Source: Oscheius dolichura (taxonomy: Eukaryota > Nematoda > Chromadorea > Rhabditida > Rhabditidae). From it: 64,000 bases of DNA. This document shows, one piece after another, positions 1 to 11,947 of this stretch (its first letter is position 1; each line of letters opens with the position of its first letter). Made by a program: the position numbers and the translations under genes. The stretch is from positions 11,036,001-11,100,000 of the forward strand of contig OW051496.1 in the NCBI GenBank assembly GCA_932521035.1. The letters run 5' to 3'. A model generated the notes under the pieces. The model searched no databases and had not been told where the DNA came from. It worked only from the letters and a program-made list of their open reading frames with translations.

Positions 1-1781
1 CACATTCCACAAATTATCATGTTCATGTAAGTTTTAATAATTATCGTGCAATGTACGTTGTAATAGTTATCACAATCGATGTGATGGATGTTAGCAGCGA
101 AAACCAAGACAACATCAAAGACGATATTTACAAACTTCCTCTGGACGCCAATGGAAACAATCTAACAGAACGCATGCAAAAATTGGGTGAGAAAAAAAGC
201 AGAGCTGGCGGAGAAGAGCGAAATGAGAAAACGATTGAAACGCGCAGAAGCGTCCAACGCGCGCAATTCAAACAGCTAACCGCGTCGATATTTTCTCGAA
301 AATTGCTCCTGAAAATTCAATACACTATCCTTTAGAAGTGAACCAGAACAAAACGGCATCAAGTGAAGTCGTATCAACAACCCCCAAATGTGGTTCTTGC
401 TATGGAGCTCGCGACAATTTGTTAGTTTGCCTTGTAGTCAAAACAAAAGAAATGTTTCAGTTGTTGTAATACATGTGATGATGTGAGAGAAGCTTATCAA
501 GCAAAAGGATGGCAAGTAAATGTTGACGAAGTAGAACAATGTAAGAGCGACAGATGGGTAAAACTTTATGCGGATCATAAAAGCGAAGGATGCCGCGTCA
601 TGGGGAAGGTGCAGGTAGCCAAGGTGAGCACAACAAATGATATGACAAGAAGAAGATGTTCAGGTCGCCGGCAATTTTCATCTAGCTCCTGGAGACCCGT
701 TCAGAACTGTGAGATCTCATGGTGAGTTATCTTAAAGAGTTCTAAATAAACAAACAACTTTTAGTACACGATCTCCATAACTTGGATCCTTCCAAATTTG
801 ATACATCACACACAATCAATCATTTCTCCTTTGGAACTCCGTTTCCTGGAAAGAAATATCCAGTTGATGGCAAGAAATTCGACCATGGAAAAGGTAAAAC
901 TTTATTACTCCTATATTTTAACCCGTAAGCAATTGTATGTTCCACCCATTAGGCCCATACAAGTAAAAGCTACGGTACACGTTAGCCATGTGGCGACACT
1001 TTTGGCTGCAAATGGCTTTAGAGTAAGACCATGCTGCCTAAAATAAGATCATTTGTAACTAAAAAGAACAGCAACCTGTATGCGACATATAGACCAAATG
1101 GCACACCAACTCCAGCTCCAACTTGTATGGATTTTTTCATTGTAGCTCTAAATTCCGGCAGGCAGCTACCTATTTCCTAAAGAACCATTGAAGAATAACA
1201 ATTTTAGACGAACCTTTTGAGCTTGGGCATATTCTGATATCGACGGGTAGTCTCTGCCCGACATATGATCTAAAATATTATTCATTAGTGTTTTCCGTGG
1301 AGAATAAGAGAAAGACGAAGAGAATATTTTTCAGGAGGAATAATGTATCAATATTATGTAAAAGTAGTTCCAACGAACTATTTTTATGCGGATGGGAGAC
1401 GAGATAATAGTCATCAATTCTCCATAACCACACATCAGAAAGATCTAACACAAGGTAAAGTGAAAAAGCGAGAAGAAAAGAGAAATTTGTTCAGGAATCA
1501 GTGGATTGCCTGGATTTTTTGTTCAATATGAATTCAGCCCGTTGATGGTTCGCTATGAAGAGAGAAAACAGTAAGTATAATGAAAAATATAAGAAAGAAA
1601 GCACTTTTATCAACAATTTCGACTGCAAAATGAGAAACCTTCCAGACCTCTGATCACCTTTTTGGTTTCGCTTTGTGCCATCGTCGGCGGAGTGTTCACA
1701 GTGGCACAACTCATCGACACGGTCATTTACCAATCTTCTAGAGTAATTCAAAATAAGCTCAATATGAACAAACTCGGCTAA
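1..1781 (+). CDS. ERGIC3/Erv46-like ER-Golgi cargo receptor (5' end missing)
   Basis: Membrane protein of early secretory vesicles; Erv46 family members work with Erv41/ERGIC2 in ER-Golgi cycling and retrieval. Exons read as 1-26, 67-186, 336-420, 461-623, 664-721, 765-893, 1335-1454, 1495-1570 and 1646-1781 (stop TAA). The lumenal cysteine cluster CGSCYGA...CCNTCDDVREAY is clear, followed by GCRVMGKVQVAKVAGNFH, the YQYYVKVVPT strand, LPGFFVQYEFSPLMV, and the C-terminal membrane segment FLVSLCAIVGGVFTVAQLID with a short cytosolic tail ending NKLNMNKLG. This order matches the whole family from about residue 70 onward; the N-terminal membrane segment lies outside the window. Introns are 40-150 bp except the one at 894-1334, which contains a separate antisense gene. 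The first exon border was fixed by the conserved lumenal IDVMDV match. Confidence 0.93.
911..1285 (-). CDS. Small two-TM protein nested antisense in an ERGIC3 intron
   Basis: I do not recognise the family. Three exons on the minus strand (1214-1285, 1076-1176, 911-1037) splice with proper GT-AG borders and introns of 37-38 bp, giving a 99-residue protein starting MNNILDHMSGRDYPSISEYA. It has two hydrophobic, glycine-rich stretches (about residues 40-57, VGAGVGVPFGLYVAY, and 75-92, CTVAFTCMGLMGGTY) joined by a basic loop. A second in-frame ATG lies seven codons downstream. The whole gene sits inside the 441-bp intron of the ERGIC3 gene on the opposite strand, which is why that intron is about ten times longer than its neighbours. 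Size and glycine pattern recall small mitochondrial inner-membrane proteins, but this is only a resemblance. Confidence 0.6.
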
Positions 1782-2426
1782 TTTACTTCACTTTCTCTTG
1801 CCTTTATATCTATTATCCAAATGGTCGTTTATTTATATATGTATCTCTATTTATTTGCCTTTTCTGTGATCTTTTATGGGTCTTTTCTGTTTCTCATGGT
1901 GCAATTCAAAAGCTAGAATAAAAGAGCATTCTTCTGAAGTAATTTTTCCTAACAAAAAGATACATCTCACTCACGATTAGTCATGTGAATGATTTTAATA
2001 ATAAAAATCTACAAGACGAAGAGATAAAAAAAGAAGAAACAGAGACAACAGAGACCGTGAGAGAAAAAAAATGGGAGAATAATAATAAAACAACGGTAGG
2101 GCGGTAGGGAGCAAATAGCACATCAAATGCCTGAGACTAAGTTGACGTAGAATTAAAAACTAGGGGCAGAAACCAGGTGGTACGGTACATGGATATACTG
2201 AAAAAAAGGAGACATTCTCAAAACCCGTAGGCAATGAACGCGGTGTATGGGCGGTTGCAAGACTTTGTATAGCAAATATTAGAAAGAAAAAAAACAAGAA
2301 GACATGTGATTATGTACAGCTACGTACAGGAGACAAGAAGGACCCCTAGCGAGCTAGAAATTTGGGCAATGCTGACCCGGAAAATGAGCTGATAGCTGAG
2401 GAGGAGGAGGAAATTGGAAAAACCTA
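1782..2426. other. Intergenic 3' region between convergent genes
   Basis: Gap between two genes that face each other (ERGIC3 on plus, Tribbles on minus). A possible poly(A) signal AATAAA for ERGIC3 lies near 1917-1922. A-rich runs follow; no coding region is supported. Confidence 0.5.
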
Positions 2427-5137
2427 TTATTGGACTTCATTAGTTCTTTGACGATTGTTGAGATATCTCTGAGCTGTTTGGACTATCGCACTGCGGAGCT
2501 GCTCTACCTCCGGGGAGGCCGGCGGACTGGTGGCGTTCCTTTCTGCGTCGAACGGCACTGCAGGCCGCGCGTCGGGAGAATGGCCCTCGTGGTAGTTGGA
2601 CTGCCCGTTGAGGATGTCTTCCAGAAACCGCCGGGACAGGATCCGCTCGCCACTCGAACTGCCACGGCTCGGCAGGGTGCGCGACTGCCCCCAGGGGATG
2701 GAGGCCAACTTCTCCGCGGTGGGACGCTTCTCGGGGGATTTCCTCAAGAGCGAGTAAAGTAGCACCCGAGCTGGAAGAGATTCTTTTATAAAAGGGAGGG
2801 AAAGGCAGCTTACCGTGTTTAGATAGCTGGCAGGCGATGGGAAGCGACACCCGCGCTTGCATTATTCTCTGCAGGACCCCGATGGGCGTCTTGTCGAAGA
2901 AGGGATATCTCCCCAGGAGGAGGAGGTACATCAACACGCCAAAGCTCCACATATCGGCGGCCTTCCCAGAGTAGCCAGCCCCTCCGGCGGTCAACACCTC
3001 CGGCTGGACGTAGGCCGGACTGCCGAACTTCTCATAGACCGTGTCGTTGTTCGGATCGTCCAGTACCACACAGTCCCGGACGTGGTGGAGTCGTATCCTC
3101 CCTTCCGTATCAAATACCAGTTTTCTTGGTTTCAAATCACGGATTATTATTCCTAGAGAGTGGCAGAAGGCCATGATCTTGATCACCTGAAATGGAGACT
3201 TCCGTAATGAAAACTTTGAAAAATGGGTCGGTCAACGAGTTTGAAAGGAAACGTTTCTCACCTGTTCAAATACAGGCTGTAGTTCGGCTTCCGTGATTTG
3301 GACGTGTTTATCCTGGGCAAAAGTGTGTAGAGATGTCCGGAAGATGGGGGAGAACATGACAACCCGGCCCGAGGTCTCTTCGACGACTTCCGTCTTCGCG
3401 GGGAGGATGGCTTCCCTAAAATACAGGAGATCACAATGAGCCCCTCCAATTTCTAATCTACCTCATCTGTTCCAAATCACTTTTATCATAGAAGGTAGCA
3501 GCCTGCTCTAGGCGGGCGAATACCCGGCAAACGGTGGTAAACTCGGCATCAGTTAATATCTAAACGAGCCGGCTCTTTCCCAATCCACCGAAATATCGAC
3601 TAACCCTAGCGTCAAAAATTTCTCCAGTTTCCTCATGATGGCATTTAGATTCACGGCCGGTTCCGACGATACGATAATTACCAATACGGCAGTTATGGCT
3701 CAACAGGCCGTGGGGACTACGGCCACTTCCCGATGACGACTGGGATTCACTCGACCCGAGGAATTCAGAAGGGGAGCCATAGTTCTATAAAAGGAAGAAT
3801 AAATAAGGGGCAAGTTGGAAGAAGGGGACCCCCACACCCGTAGGATCTCGGCAGCTCGGGAAGCCGAGACGCTACGGGTGCGGAGGAGCAGGGTCTAATA
3901 CGCACTTGCCACCTGGCGAGATTAATCGGACGTTCAAGGAAGGAAGTGAGCAGCTTCTTTTCGCACATGGAGAGGGAAGAATGACGGCTACTTCCGTCCA
4001 CCGCGTGAAGAAACATCCTCTTTCTCGCTGCGCGTGGTGAAATTGGACGAAACGACGCCGGGCATGGGGAAAGATAACCATTGTGAAAGGGACGAGAGGG
4101 CCCGGCTGCGGTTAGAAATTCGGTACGCAGCCGAATGGGAACGCATGTATTGATCATCGTTCTTTCATAAGTGTTGCTGCGGAGCGCGGGATGGTCGTAA
4201 GACCCGGCCGGTTGCGAAAGGCCTCTCTTTCGTTTACTAGTTTCGACACACAATTCGTTCCACAAATAGCAAAAAAACCCTAACAGAATACTTCCAGTGG
4301 GCTATTTTTAGTATTTTTATTTTAAAAGGGAGGAGGAAAACTTACGGAATGCGAGTCTGACTCGAAAAGGGAGGCGTATCCGCTATCGTGGCGACTTCTT
4401 TTCAAAAGATCAGTTTGACTGTCATCGTCACCAGAATAGAAATCCGAGAGGTCGGAGATGGAGGAGAGGGAAGAGGGCACACGGGGCGGTTCAGTTAACG
4501 CAAGCTGAAAAAGACTCGATTAGAATTCCCTTTTCCCAAATTTGATTACAAATTGAACCTTTCTGACTGTTCTCTTGGGTCAGATTCCCTCGAAAGGGCC
4601 CTGCCATCGCACCCATACCATCTTGCCAGTTCGACAATCTGAGAAAGTAGCGCGCTCCTTTCCAATGCGATCTACTGCCGAGATTGTACGGGTGCGGCGG
4701 CCGAGCTATCCCCTCGATACGATCTTCTCTCTTCTTTTTCAAATGACCTCTGTTTGTGTTCTGCTCTATCTCTCCCGTTTTTGCCACACTTCCCGCTTAT
4801 CATTTACAGTTCGACCCGCTACATTTTCCACTTCCCAGTCGTTTAAATCTCTTCTAAAACTGTTCTCTTCAATGTTTAAACTCGGCAGCAGGCAGTAGGA
4901 GAGGGGAGGACAAAACAAAGGCGGGCGATTTGTTTTTTTTTGCGACACAAACAGGATGGAACATATGAGGGGTTTTTGATACTTTAAAAGAAGAAGAGGA
5001 CAACTCACATCAGAAATAGGCCGAAGTCCAGCAGCCGCGGGTCTTTTCCTAGCCAAAGAGGGCCGAGTCCTGACCTGGGCGGTGGTTACTGTCGTAGGAT
5101 TAGGAGCACATTGGGTTACGGTGAGAACTTCCGACAT
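2427..5137 (-). CDS. Tribbles-family pseudokinase
   Basis: Adaptor-type pseudokinase; family members bring the COP1 ubiquitin ligase and MEK to substrates such as C/EBP proteins. Seven exons (5009-5137, 4346-4504, 3605-3784, 3462-3559, 3262-3415, 2814-3186, 2427-2770) make 478 residues. The N-terminus (about 150 residues) is Ser-rich and disordered. The kinase-like domain has the catalytic-loop equivalent IIIRDLKPRKLVF (residues about 253-265, HRD changed to IRD), no DFG motif (sequence HHVRDC instead), then KFGSPAYVQPEVL, YSGKAADMWSFGVLMYLLLLGRYPFFD, and an RVLLYSLLRKSPEKRPTAEK C-lobe end: the typical Tribbles pattern. The tail has a VPFD near residue 435 that could be a diverged COP1-binding site, but the canonical DQIVPE form is absent. 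The ATG lies two bases after CCTTTTTCAG, a likely trans-splice acceptor. Two introns carry inverted-repeat elements. Confidence 0.88.
3834..3887. repeat. Inverted-repeat element copy (Tribbles intron)
   Basis: Starts CACCCGTAGGATCTCGGCAG and ends with its imperfect complement GCCGAGACGCTACGGGTGCG; the arms almost touch, so the copy could fold into a hairpin. Lies in an intron. Confidence 0.8.
4609..4697. repeat. Inverted-repeat element copy (Tribbles intron)
   Basis: Left arm CGCACCCATACCATCTTGCC, right arm CTGCCGAGATTGTACGGGTG, with about 45 bp of unrelated DNA between them. Same family as the copy at 3834. Confidence 0.75.
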
Positions 5138-7779
5138 TCCTGAAAAAGGAGGAAGTGAGTCTCTCTCTCTGTCTAACCAGGAAGGGGGTGTATTTATTGA
5201 ATAGGAATAAAAATCTATACCCCTCTACCCCTTATTTCTTCGGGATCCGACTCCGCCCCCGACGAATTTCGTCACCCTGACCCAAAGCACGCGCTGAACA
5301 TTGAACGGACGGGCAGGGAGAGAGAGAGAGAGACTGTGTTGCGAAATTCAGGGGCTACATTATACAAATGGCTACAGTACTCCTCCTCCTCCTGCTATTC
5401 TTCTTCTCTTTTTTAATAAAGAAGAGAGAGATTCAAACCGTGGTCGGATCGGTTCATCTCTCTGTTTGCCCTGAACCGGTCCCAGCCATCTGGAGCAGTC
5501 TCTCACCGACTCTCAGTACTGTAAAATAGATGCTTAACTATAGAGTTGAGCAATTACCGTATCCAGAACAAGTCGAGGTTGCTTGGATCCGGAGCAGGCC
5601 GTTCGGGGTCGGTCTGCCGGAGGTGGCATCCCGAAATCTCTTGGCTTGCCTTTTTGTCTTTTCCAATACAATTCGGGAAATATTTCAAACGGGAGAGAGT
5701 GAGTTTGCAAGGGGCTACGGTATTGACAAGACCTTCTTCTTCCATTTTCTGCCCATTTTCAGGGGATAAACAGCCGTCTTTATAGCCGAAGAGGCTCTGT
5801 CCTCGTCCTCCTCCTTCTCTTCTTCCTCTCTCCACTCCATTCCCCTCGTACTCACCGGTAGTAGATGAGAATCCAGAAAACAGGCAACCCTCTGTTTGAC
5901 GGGGAACTTCTAGTAGTCAAGTCGGCGGCTTTCGCCGCTCCTTAGAAGTCTCCGTATTCCATCCTTCAGTTCAAATAATAGGAGAGACTAGACAGGGATA
6001 GTAGATGGTGAAATTCCGTTACAGGAGCGGGTCGGACCTCTCGCTCTAAAGCGTCCGCTCGCTTGGCTGTTTCGCGTCGCGGCTCCACCCCTCCTGCGCA
6101 TCTAATGGCCCAGCCTCTGCTGCTGGGTGTTTCGGCATTTACGTCTGTGACGTTTTTGCCGAACTGCAGCCGGCCGGGAGAGAGAAAGAGAGACTCGATA
6201 ATTGTGTGCCCGAAATGACGAAATGTTCTCGCCCCGCGCGTGCGTGCTCCCTACGCAGTCAGAGTGCACGTAGTCGATCAGATTGAGCCGGCCTTGTTCA
6301 TTACTCTCCCTGTAAACATCATTATATTGAAAAAAAATAACAATCAGGGGGGTGAAAACGCTTTATTGTTCGATGAATAGGAGGATCTCTCCCCGCACCC
6401 GTACGATCTCGGCAGCCAAATGCGAAATCGCAATGTCTTCCGCTGCCGAGATCCTACAGGTGCGGCCGCACGAGATTCAACGATGTTCTCTGGAAGATAA
6501 CTCCTGAAAAACGGTTAGAAATGCCCCAGAGTCAGCAGATTTTTTGCAGAATTTGTTTGTTTATCCCCATTATCATCCCAACAAACTTTGTCAACAATCA
6601 CATGTCCTCCCCCTCCCTGGTAAAACAGAAAACGGTCAGCCAGCCCAACCCATAATTATATGTGACGAAAGCCGGCCGAAGTCTTTCCCAACAACGTTAT
6701 TTCACAAGAGAGGGAGGCTGGAGTCTGGGTGGCTATTCTCCCACCAGAGGGAAAAGGGTGGGGAGTGAGAAAGAGATCTCTGTTCCGGGGGAGGGAAGTG
6801 TAAAGGCAAGGGAAGGCAGGCGGCCCGCATGGTGAGAAAACTTGGCGGCTTCCCTATTGCCAGTTGTGAGAAAACCTTCTCCGAATCTCTCCAAGGGTAT
6901 GAATCAACTCTACGTGCTGCCCGAACAGCTGACATCTTATTCTACGTGTTCTTTTTGCCGTCTCGTCGGAGAGACTGTGGTACTTTGGGCGGGCACCTCA
7001 GGGAACCGGACAACCTGGGGGCTGTGAGTGTTCGATGATAAGGAGAGGACCGAAATCAACTGGGGGCGCCTTTTCCTGGACAGTTCTTCTCTTTAATTTC
7101 ATCAGATTTTTATGGTGACGACTATTTTCTATAGCAAATACTGTAATTAACATCTTAAATAAAAAAAGGGAGTAGTTTTATGGGAAGAAAACTAGTCTCA
7201 TCTTTTTCGAGTTACAGCACTTGGCGCGCCTTATCCTGGTCTAAATTGTTCGGAATACGGTACATTTCATAGAGGGTACCGTAATTTTTATTTATATATA
7301 TATATCTATTAATTTCTAGAAGTTTCTCCATCTTTTCTATAGGATACACAACCCCTCGCCCCCCTCCCAATTTCGCAACTTTGTTTGAACAAGAAGCGTT
7401 TCGCAATGTTTGTGCCGCACAACACACAGCATCTGATAGGACTGTCAACTAGTGGCTGATAAAGGAATTTTCTATGGAGTCGTTTATTCGATGTGAAGAA
7501 AGAAGGAGTGGGGGAGACTAGGGGGCAGGCATTTGGGAGGGAAGACGGAGGAAGAAGGCCGGGTGGAATCTGGAAGGGAGGACAGTGGAGGACAGCGGAG
7601 AGGAGACTAGCTGACGGGAGGAATGAGACTCTGTCCCCAATTGGAGGATAGATGACGTATGATTGTTAGAAAACAAATAAACAATAGGAGAACGAAGATC
7701 AAAAAAGCAAATAAAACTAGGTAAACAGGGTGTTTTTCAGAGATTTCTGCTCTTGATCGAATGGCCACAGGACGAGTGG
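5138..7779. other. 2.6-kb intergenic region upstream of Tribbles
   Basis: No exon chain could be supported on either strand. It contains GA repeats (about 5320-5332), several CTACAGTA/TACTGTAG octamers, CT-rich tracts and one inverted-repeat element. It probably holds the Tribbles promoter and the 3' end of the acid phosphatase transcript. Confidence 0.5.
6395..6465. repeat. Inverted-repeat element copy (intergenic)
   Basis: Left arm GCACCCGTACGATCTCGGCA, right arm CTGCCGAGATCCTACAGGTG with TGCGG after it; about 30 bp between arms. Confidence 0.8.
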
Positions 7780-9899
7780 TCAGACAACCTTGTCACAGAG
7801 CTGAAAATCCCCCATTAACAGGTATCGAACCCAGAAGACAACCTCATTAATGTTCTTGACCAGATAGGGCCCAGCGGCTTGTTTGAATAGGTCAAAGGGG
7901 CAAGTATCTCCCCCGCTGCAACCTCTGATCGCATTGGTCTTCGTCATAAATGATGACGTCTCATTGGGCGAGTACATCGCCTGGAAGGGGTGACTCATTC
8001 TACTGGAAGTATTGGCCTACAGGGAACCCCGTAAGGTTCAGCGTTACAACACCTGTGCCATCGTGCTCAGCGTCCTATAAAACCCTGGGAGACTAAGCCT
8101 AAGTTTAAAAGGGGTTGTATTGGCCATTTTTAAGTCTCAAAAATGTGTTGATTGGGATTCTAAAGGTGCTGAACACGATGATAGAGGTGGTGTCTCTGTA
8201 TCTGACGCCAACTTCGCGGAGCGCGAGGCAGGGAACCACCGGGACGTTCCCAGACATCGCCATCTTCATAATCGACGAAAACTTACTTTTATGTAGTAGC
8301 TGGCCCCGGTCCTCCACAATTCTAGGACATAATGAGCCGCGTAGTCTGGGTTCTTCTCCCCCGACATGGCCGTCTTCGCCCCGAGGGTGTTCCAAAGGGA
8401 GACGAGGGTCGTGTCATGCTATACATCGGTTTCCACTCCCAAAATTTGGAGTTCCCTACCCCGCTGTAGACGAACATCTTCGTCTTATCCGTGCCGTTTA
8501 TGGCCGCCTCCATTCTGGCCAGGATTTCTGTGAGCAGGGCTCCTCCTCGTACTCGGATCAGCTCCATATCATCCTCCACTCCGAAGTCGGCTAAACTGGA
8601 GATCAGAGGCAGAGGAGGAAGAGGATCACCTTTCCCATGGATGAAGTTATCCGTCCTCCAGTACATTCCCTCGAGTTCGTTGTACAGTTTCGGAGTGATC
8701 CACTTGGCCAGGGTCATATTCCGGAACTCCTTCTAAAGGGGCACCTCTCTCTATTCTCCCCTGAGCCAACCTCGATTCGTACACAATCGTAGAAATGGAT
8801 GAGGCCGGCCACATCCAATAGTCCCTCTCCTGATAAATCAGCTATTTCAGCCACCATTGGCTGGAAATGGCTCGTCTGCCTCTCTATGGAAGGTAGCCTA
8901 CCGCGAAGCTGAACTCATAGTCCACGAATTCCTTATTGTCGGCCCTCTCCGTGGACAGCGTATCATCTCTACGGCACTGATGTCCCGGGTCCAGCATCTA
9001 AACTCCTTACTATACCCCAAAAAGAATAAATACATGTTGTAGGGGAGGTTCTAACGTGTGGATTGGGAGAGGCGACCAATTGGACGGCCATCCGGGCACA
9101 TCACTAGGGAAGGTCCCCTGTGAGCCGGAATAGAAACCAGCCATGTTTGAAGCCGTGCTCTGGATACACCTGGGAGTTTGGGAGGATCTTACCAATATCT
9201 GGAAAATGTTTTAACCTTCAGAAAATAGAGGACAAGAGACCTCCTCCCGCCGGTAGGTGCTGTTGATAAACTGCAGGCCATCCATATAACGGGCCTTCAT
9301 TTTGAGTCCCTGGTTGTAGTGCTGTCTCATTCCGATCTTAACTTTATTGTTGAAGTACTGTACTTTTAATTGTAGTTGAGGCCGAGTCAGAAAGATGCAG
9401 GCCAGCGGGTTGAAGGGGACCGGCAGGGGCGGCCTCGTCATGGGAGGAGGTTTAACCCCTGGCCTCGCCTCACCATTTAAAGCGCCAGAACAATGTGGAG
9501 GTTCAGCCTCATCATCTTCATGAAAAGCACAAGGGAAAATTCTAGAAGAGGGGATCTAGTCGAAGCCGGCTCCCCTTCAGCCTCGGCCCTGGCGGCCGCC
9601 GATGGGCCTCCTGGCGTCTTCCCCCGAGTTTTGGGTGCCTATGGCTCCCATAAAGGCGTCTGCCCGACCAGAAGAAGGCATTCGACTGACCGTAGTGAGC
9701 TCTCCTGTTGGCTCAGCCTTCCAGACGGGCAGATTCGGGTCAGTTGGGAAGCATTCAATCGGTGTGCGGTCACCATGTCGGAAGACCTAATTATCCATAA
9801 GATGATAGAATTGGGGAAACGTACAACTTGAATCTGAACCAGTTCATCCGAATCGACAACGTTAAAAATTAAACCAAAGAGCAGCAGGGAAACCAGCAT
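7780..9899 (-). CDS. Histidine acid phosphatase (prostatic/lysosomal type), secreted
   Basis: Hydrolyses phosphomonoesters through a phosphohistidine intermediate. Ten exons (9825-9899, 9691-9786, 9241-9336, 9034-9198, 8902-8997, 8771-8860, 8460-8732, 8287-8418, 7843-7980, 7780-7800) give 393 residues. Residues 1-17 (MLVSLLLFGLIFNVVDS) look like a signal peptide. The nucleophile motif is FRHGDRTP (about residues 27-34) and the proton donor is the His-Asp of YSGHDTTL (about 298-299), so both catalytic motifs are intact. RSSQTPRCIQSTASNMAGFY and LPIHTLEPPLQHML match the family in order, and cysteines near the end (RGCSGGDTCPFDLF) fit a disulfide. No C-terminal membrane segment is seen, so it is probably secreted or vesicular. 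Three exons are exactly 96 bp. Its ATG is only 83 bp after the stop of the upstream transporter gene. Confidence 0.92.
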
Positions 9900-9982
9900 G
9901 GCTTGTTATCTCCCCCACGGGAAGATAAGCTACGAAAGAAGTCAGAGAGTTCAGAAGTGAGATGATCTTCATTTTTTTATCT

Positions 9983-11947
9983 TTATTCGTCGATCTCCCT
10001 CGGCGAGAACTTGTAGGTCTGTTCCATGGCGATTCTCTCACTCCGGGCACTGGAGATCGGAATCCCACAGAAGGTAGACGGCATGTCGGCGGCGATGTCC
10101 ACGATGGAACGGTTCCTCGTCTCGGGGAGGTAGAACCAGAGGAAGAGGATACAGAAGCAGCCGGGGATGGCGAAGAGGACGAGGAGGACGATGGAACCTG
10201 GAGAGGAGATTGTGGGAATTAGGCCTGATTCGTGGGGGCCGCTCGTCACATTTTGTTGGAGAGCCTGCCCGGCATTGAGTCACTTGCCTACCTATAGAAT
10301 TGTAGAGCGGCAGAGTGAAGAGACAAAGCACCAGAGCGCCCAGCTGATTCACCGAGAGGGTTATAGACTGGCACATGGCTCTGTGATGTTGGGGAGTGAG
10401 TTCCGAAGTGAGGAACCAGGCAATGGGTCCCAGGCCGATGCTGAAAAGAGTACTGTAGCAGAGGAGGACGAGCCATCTACCTATAACTAATCCCGTGGCA
10501 GACGACAGCCACCACACAGCCATACCGTAACTGTGGATAGTAATGATGTCCCATTTCGGAGGCGACAAAGAGGAAAAGAGACGCGACATTGACGGCAGCT
10601 GAGCCGAGGAGCAGTCCCTTCCTCGGCAGACGTTCGACGAGGACCATGCCGGCTACGGTAGAAAGGGAACTGATGAAGAGCATCGTGGAGGAGACGGCCT
10701 CCGCGTTCTCTGGGGATATTCCGGCCAGGCGAAGGAATTCCGTGGAGAAATAGAGCAGCGGCCAGAGGGAGGACGTCAGCTGCATGGTGACAATGCCCAG
10801 CAGAAGGCCGAAGAGGGTCTTCGGAGTGCGGAAGATGTCCGAAATTTTGCCTCGACCCTCGGATTTCTCTTCCGAAATGGCGTCCAACGCTGCGGTACAT
10901 TCTGACGGCTCTGAAGAGGGTGACCTCACTTTCAGTCGGAGAACTTACCCAGTCCTTGATAGAACCGCAGGGATTTCTTGGCGGCCTCGTCGTCTTTCCG
11001 CTGTAGGGATAGGAATTTCGGAGACTCGTGGAAGTAGAGGACAAGAAGGACAGAGGCCAGGGTTGGGATGGTTGCTAGCCTGAAATATCAAGTCTTCTCT
11101 TCATAATCCACCTCGTAGGCCAGCTGCCCCTAGTGGCCGTGGCTGCTGCATTGGGGGATCGGCCCACTTCGAGCCGGCCTCTATCCTCCCCACGGGGCAA
11201 CGGCATCCCTCCTCCAGACCCCAGAAGGCCCTCAAACCTCAGAAAATTCGAAATCCCAATGGCCCCTGCCCGGTTTTCACCTACCCAAGCAATAGAGGCA
11301 GATTCCCCCCGAGAAGTGCCCTCATCCCTGCCAGAGCACCAACCAGGTTCATAACAACGAAGGCCATCTCCGCATTGAAAGACATGAGTCCCCGTAAATT
11401 AGCGGGACTGGCTTCCTAAACATCCTGCTCCTCTATTTTCTGGTATTTGTTACCTGTAGGAGGAGGATCAAGCTGTTCATCGAGATGGCCGCGGCAATGG
11501 CGAGGATCAGCCGACTGAAGAAGAACATCCACGGCCAGTTGATTAAAATCGAGGTGAAGGAGAAGAGAGCCGAGAGGAAGCTCAACAGATTTCCGGTTAG
11601 CAGTCCCCCTAAAATGGAAATAATTCAAATTAGGATGGGGTAGGTACATTTCCGTCCGATTCTATCGGCCAGGGGGACGGCCATCCAGCTGCCGACGGCG
11701 AAACCAAGGAAATAGACATTTAAGGTGCTGGACCAGACCCAGTTGAAGGTGTTCTCACTTATCCCTCCCGTTGATTCATTAAAAAATGTCCGAAAGGAGT
11801 CGATCGCCGTGTTTGGGTAGGCCGTAGCGTAGCCCATCTGAATAGGTTCGCGTTTTTTGGCAGTGTGCCTAAAATGACCTGGAAAATGGAGAGAAGGGAG
11901 AGAGCCACTCCTTTGACGATCAGCAGACATTTTGCAGTGGAATTCAT
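9983..11947 (-). CDS. GLUT/SLC2-like facilitated sugar transporter
   Basis: Major facilitator family sugar transporter, plasma membrane, 12 TM helices. Eight exons (11879-11947, 11648-11837, 11454-11608, 11285-11415, 10949-11079, 10518-10910, 10292-10480, 9983-10197) give 490 residues, the usual GLUT length. Visible signatures in order: FQMGYATAYPN at the end of TM1, PLADRIGRKWG (loop 2-3), EASPANLRG (loop 4-5), HESPKFL (before the large loop), QLTSSLW in TM7, LVERLPRKG (loop 8-9), GLGPIAWFLTSEL in TM10 and LPETRNRS after TM12. The classical QLS of TM7 is QLT here, and the GPGPIPW proline pair is GLGPIAW, so substrate preference cannot be read safely. ATG directly follows GAAATCCAG, a likely trans-splice acceptor. 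A possible poly(A) signal AATAAA overlaps the stop codon (9982-9987). Confidence 0.92.

Noticed and set aside
10487-10517. Uninterrupted reading through 10481-10517 in GLUT
   Set aside because: It ends at a stop; removing a 37-bp GT-AG intron restores the TM10 GLGPIAWF frame.
10038-10589. Long open frames overlapping the GLUT and other genes on the wrong frame or strand
   Set aside because: They run across well-supported introns and lack any family match; they are shadows of the real exons.
11885-11930. Contiguous reading MSADRQRSGSLPS as the GLUT N-terminus
   Set aside because: A 41-bp intron (11838-11878) instead yields the conserved FQMGY join and puts a hydrophobic TM1 in place.
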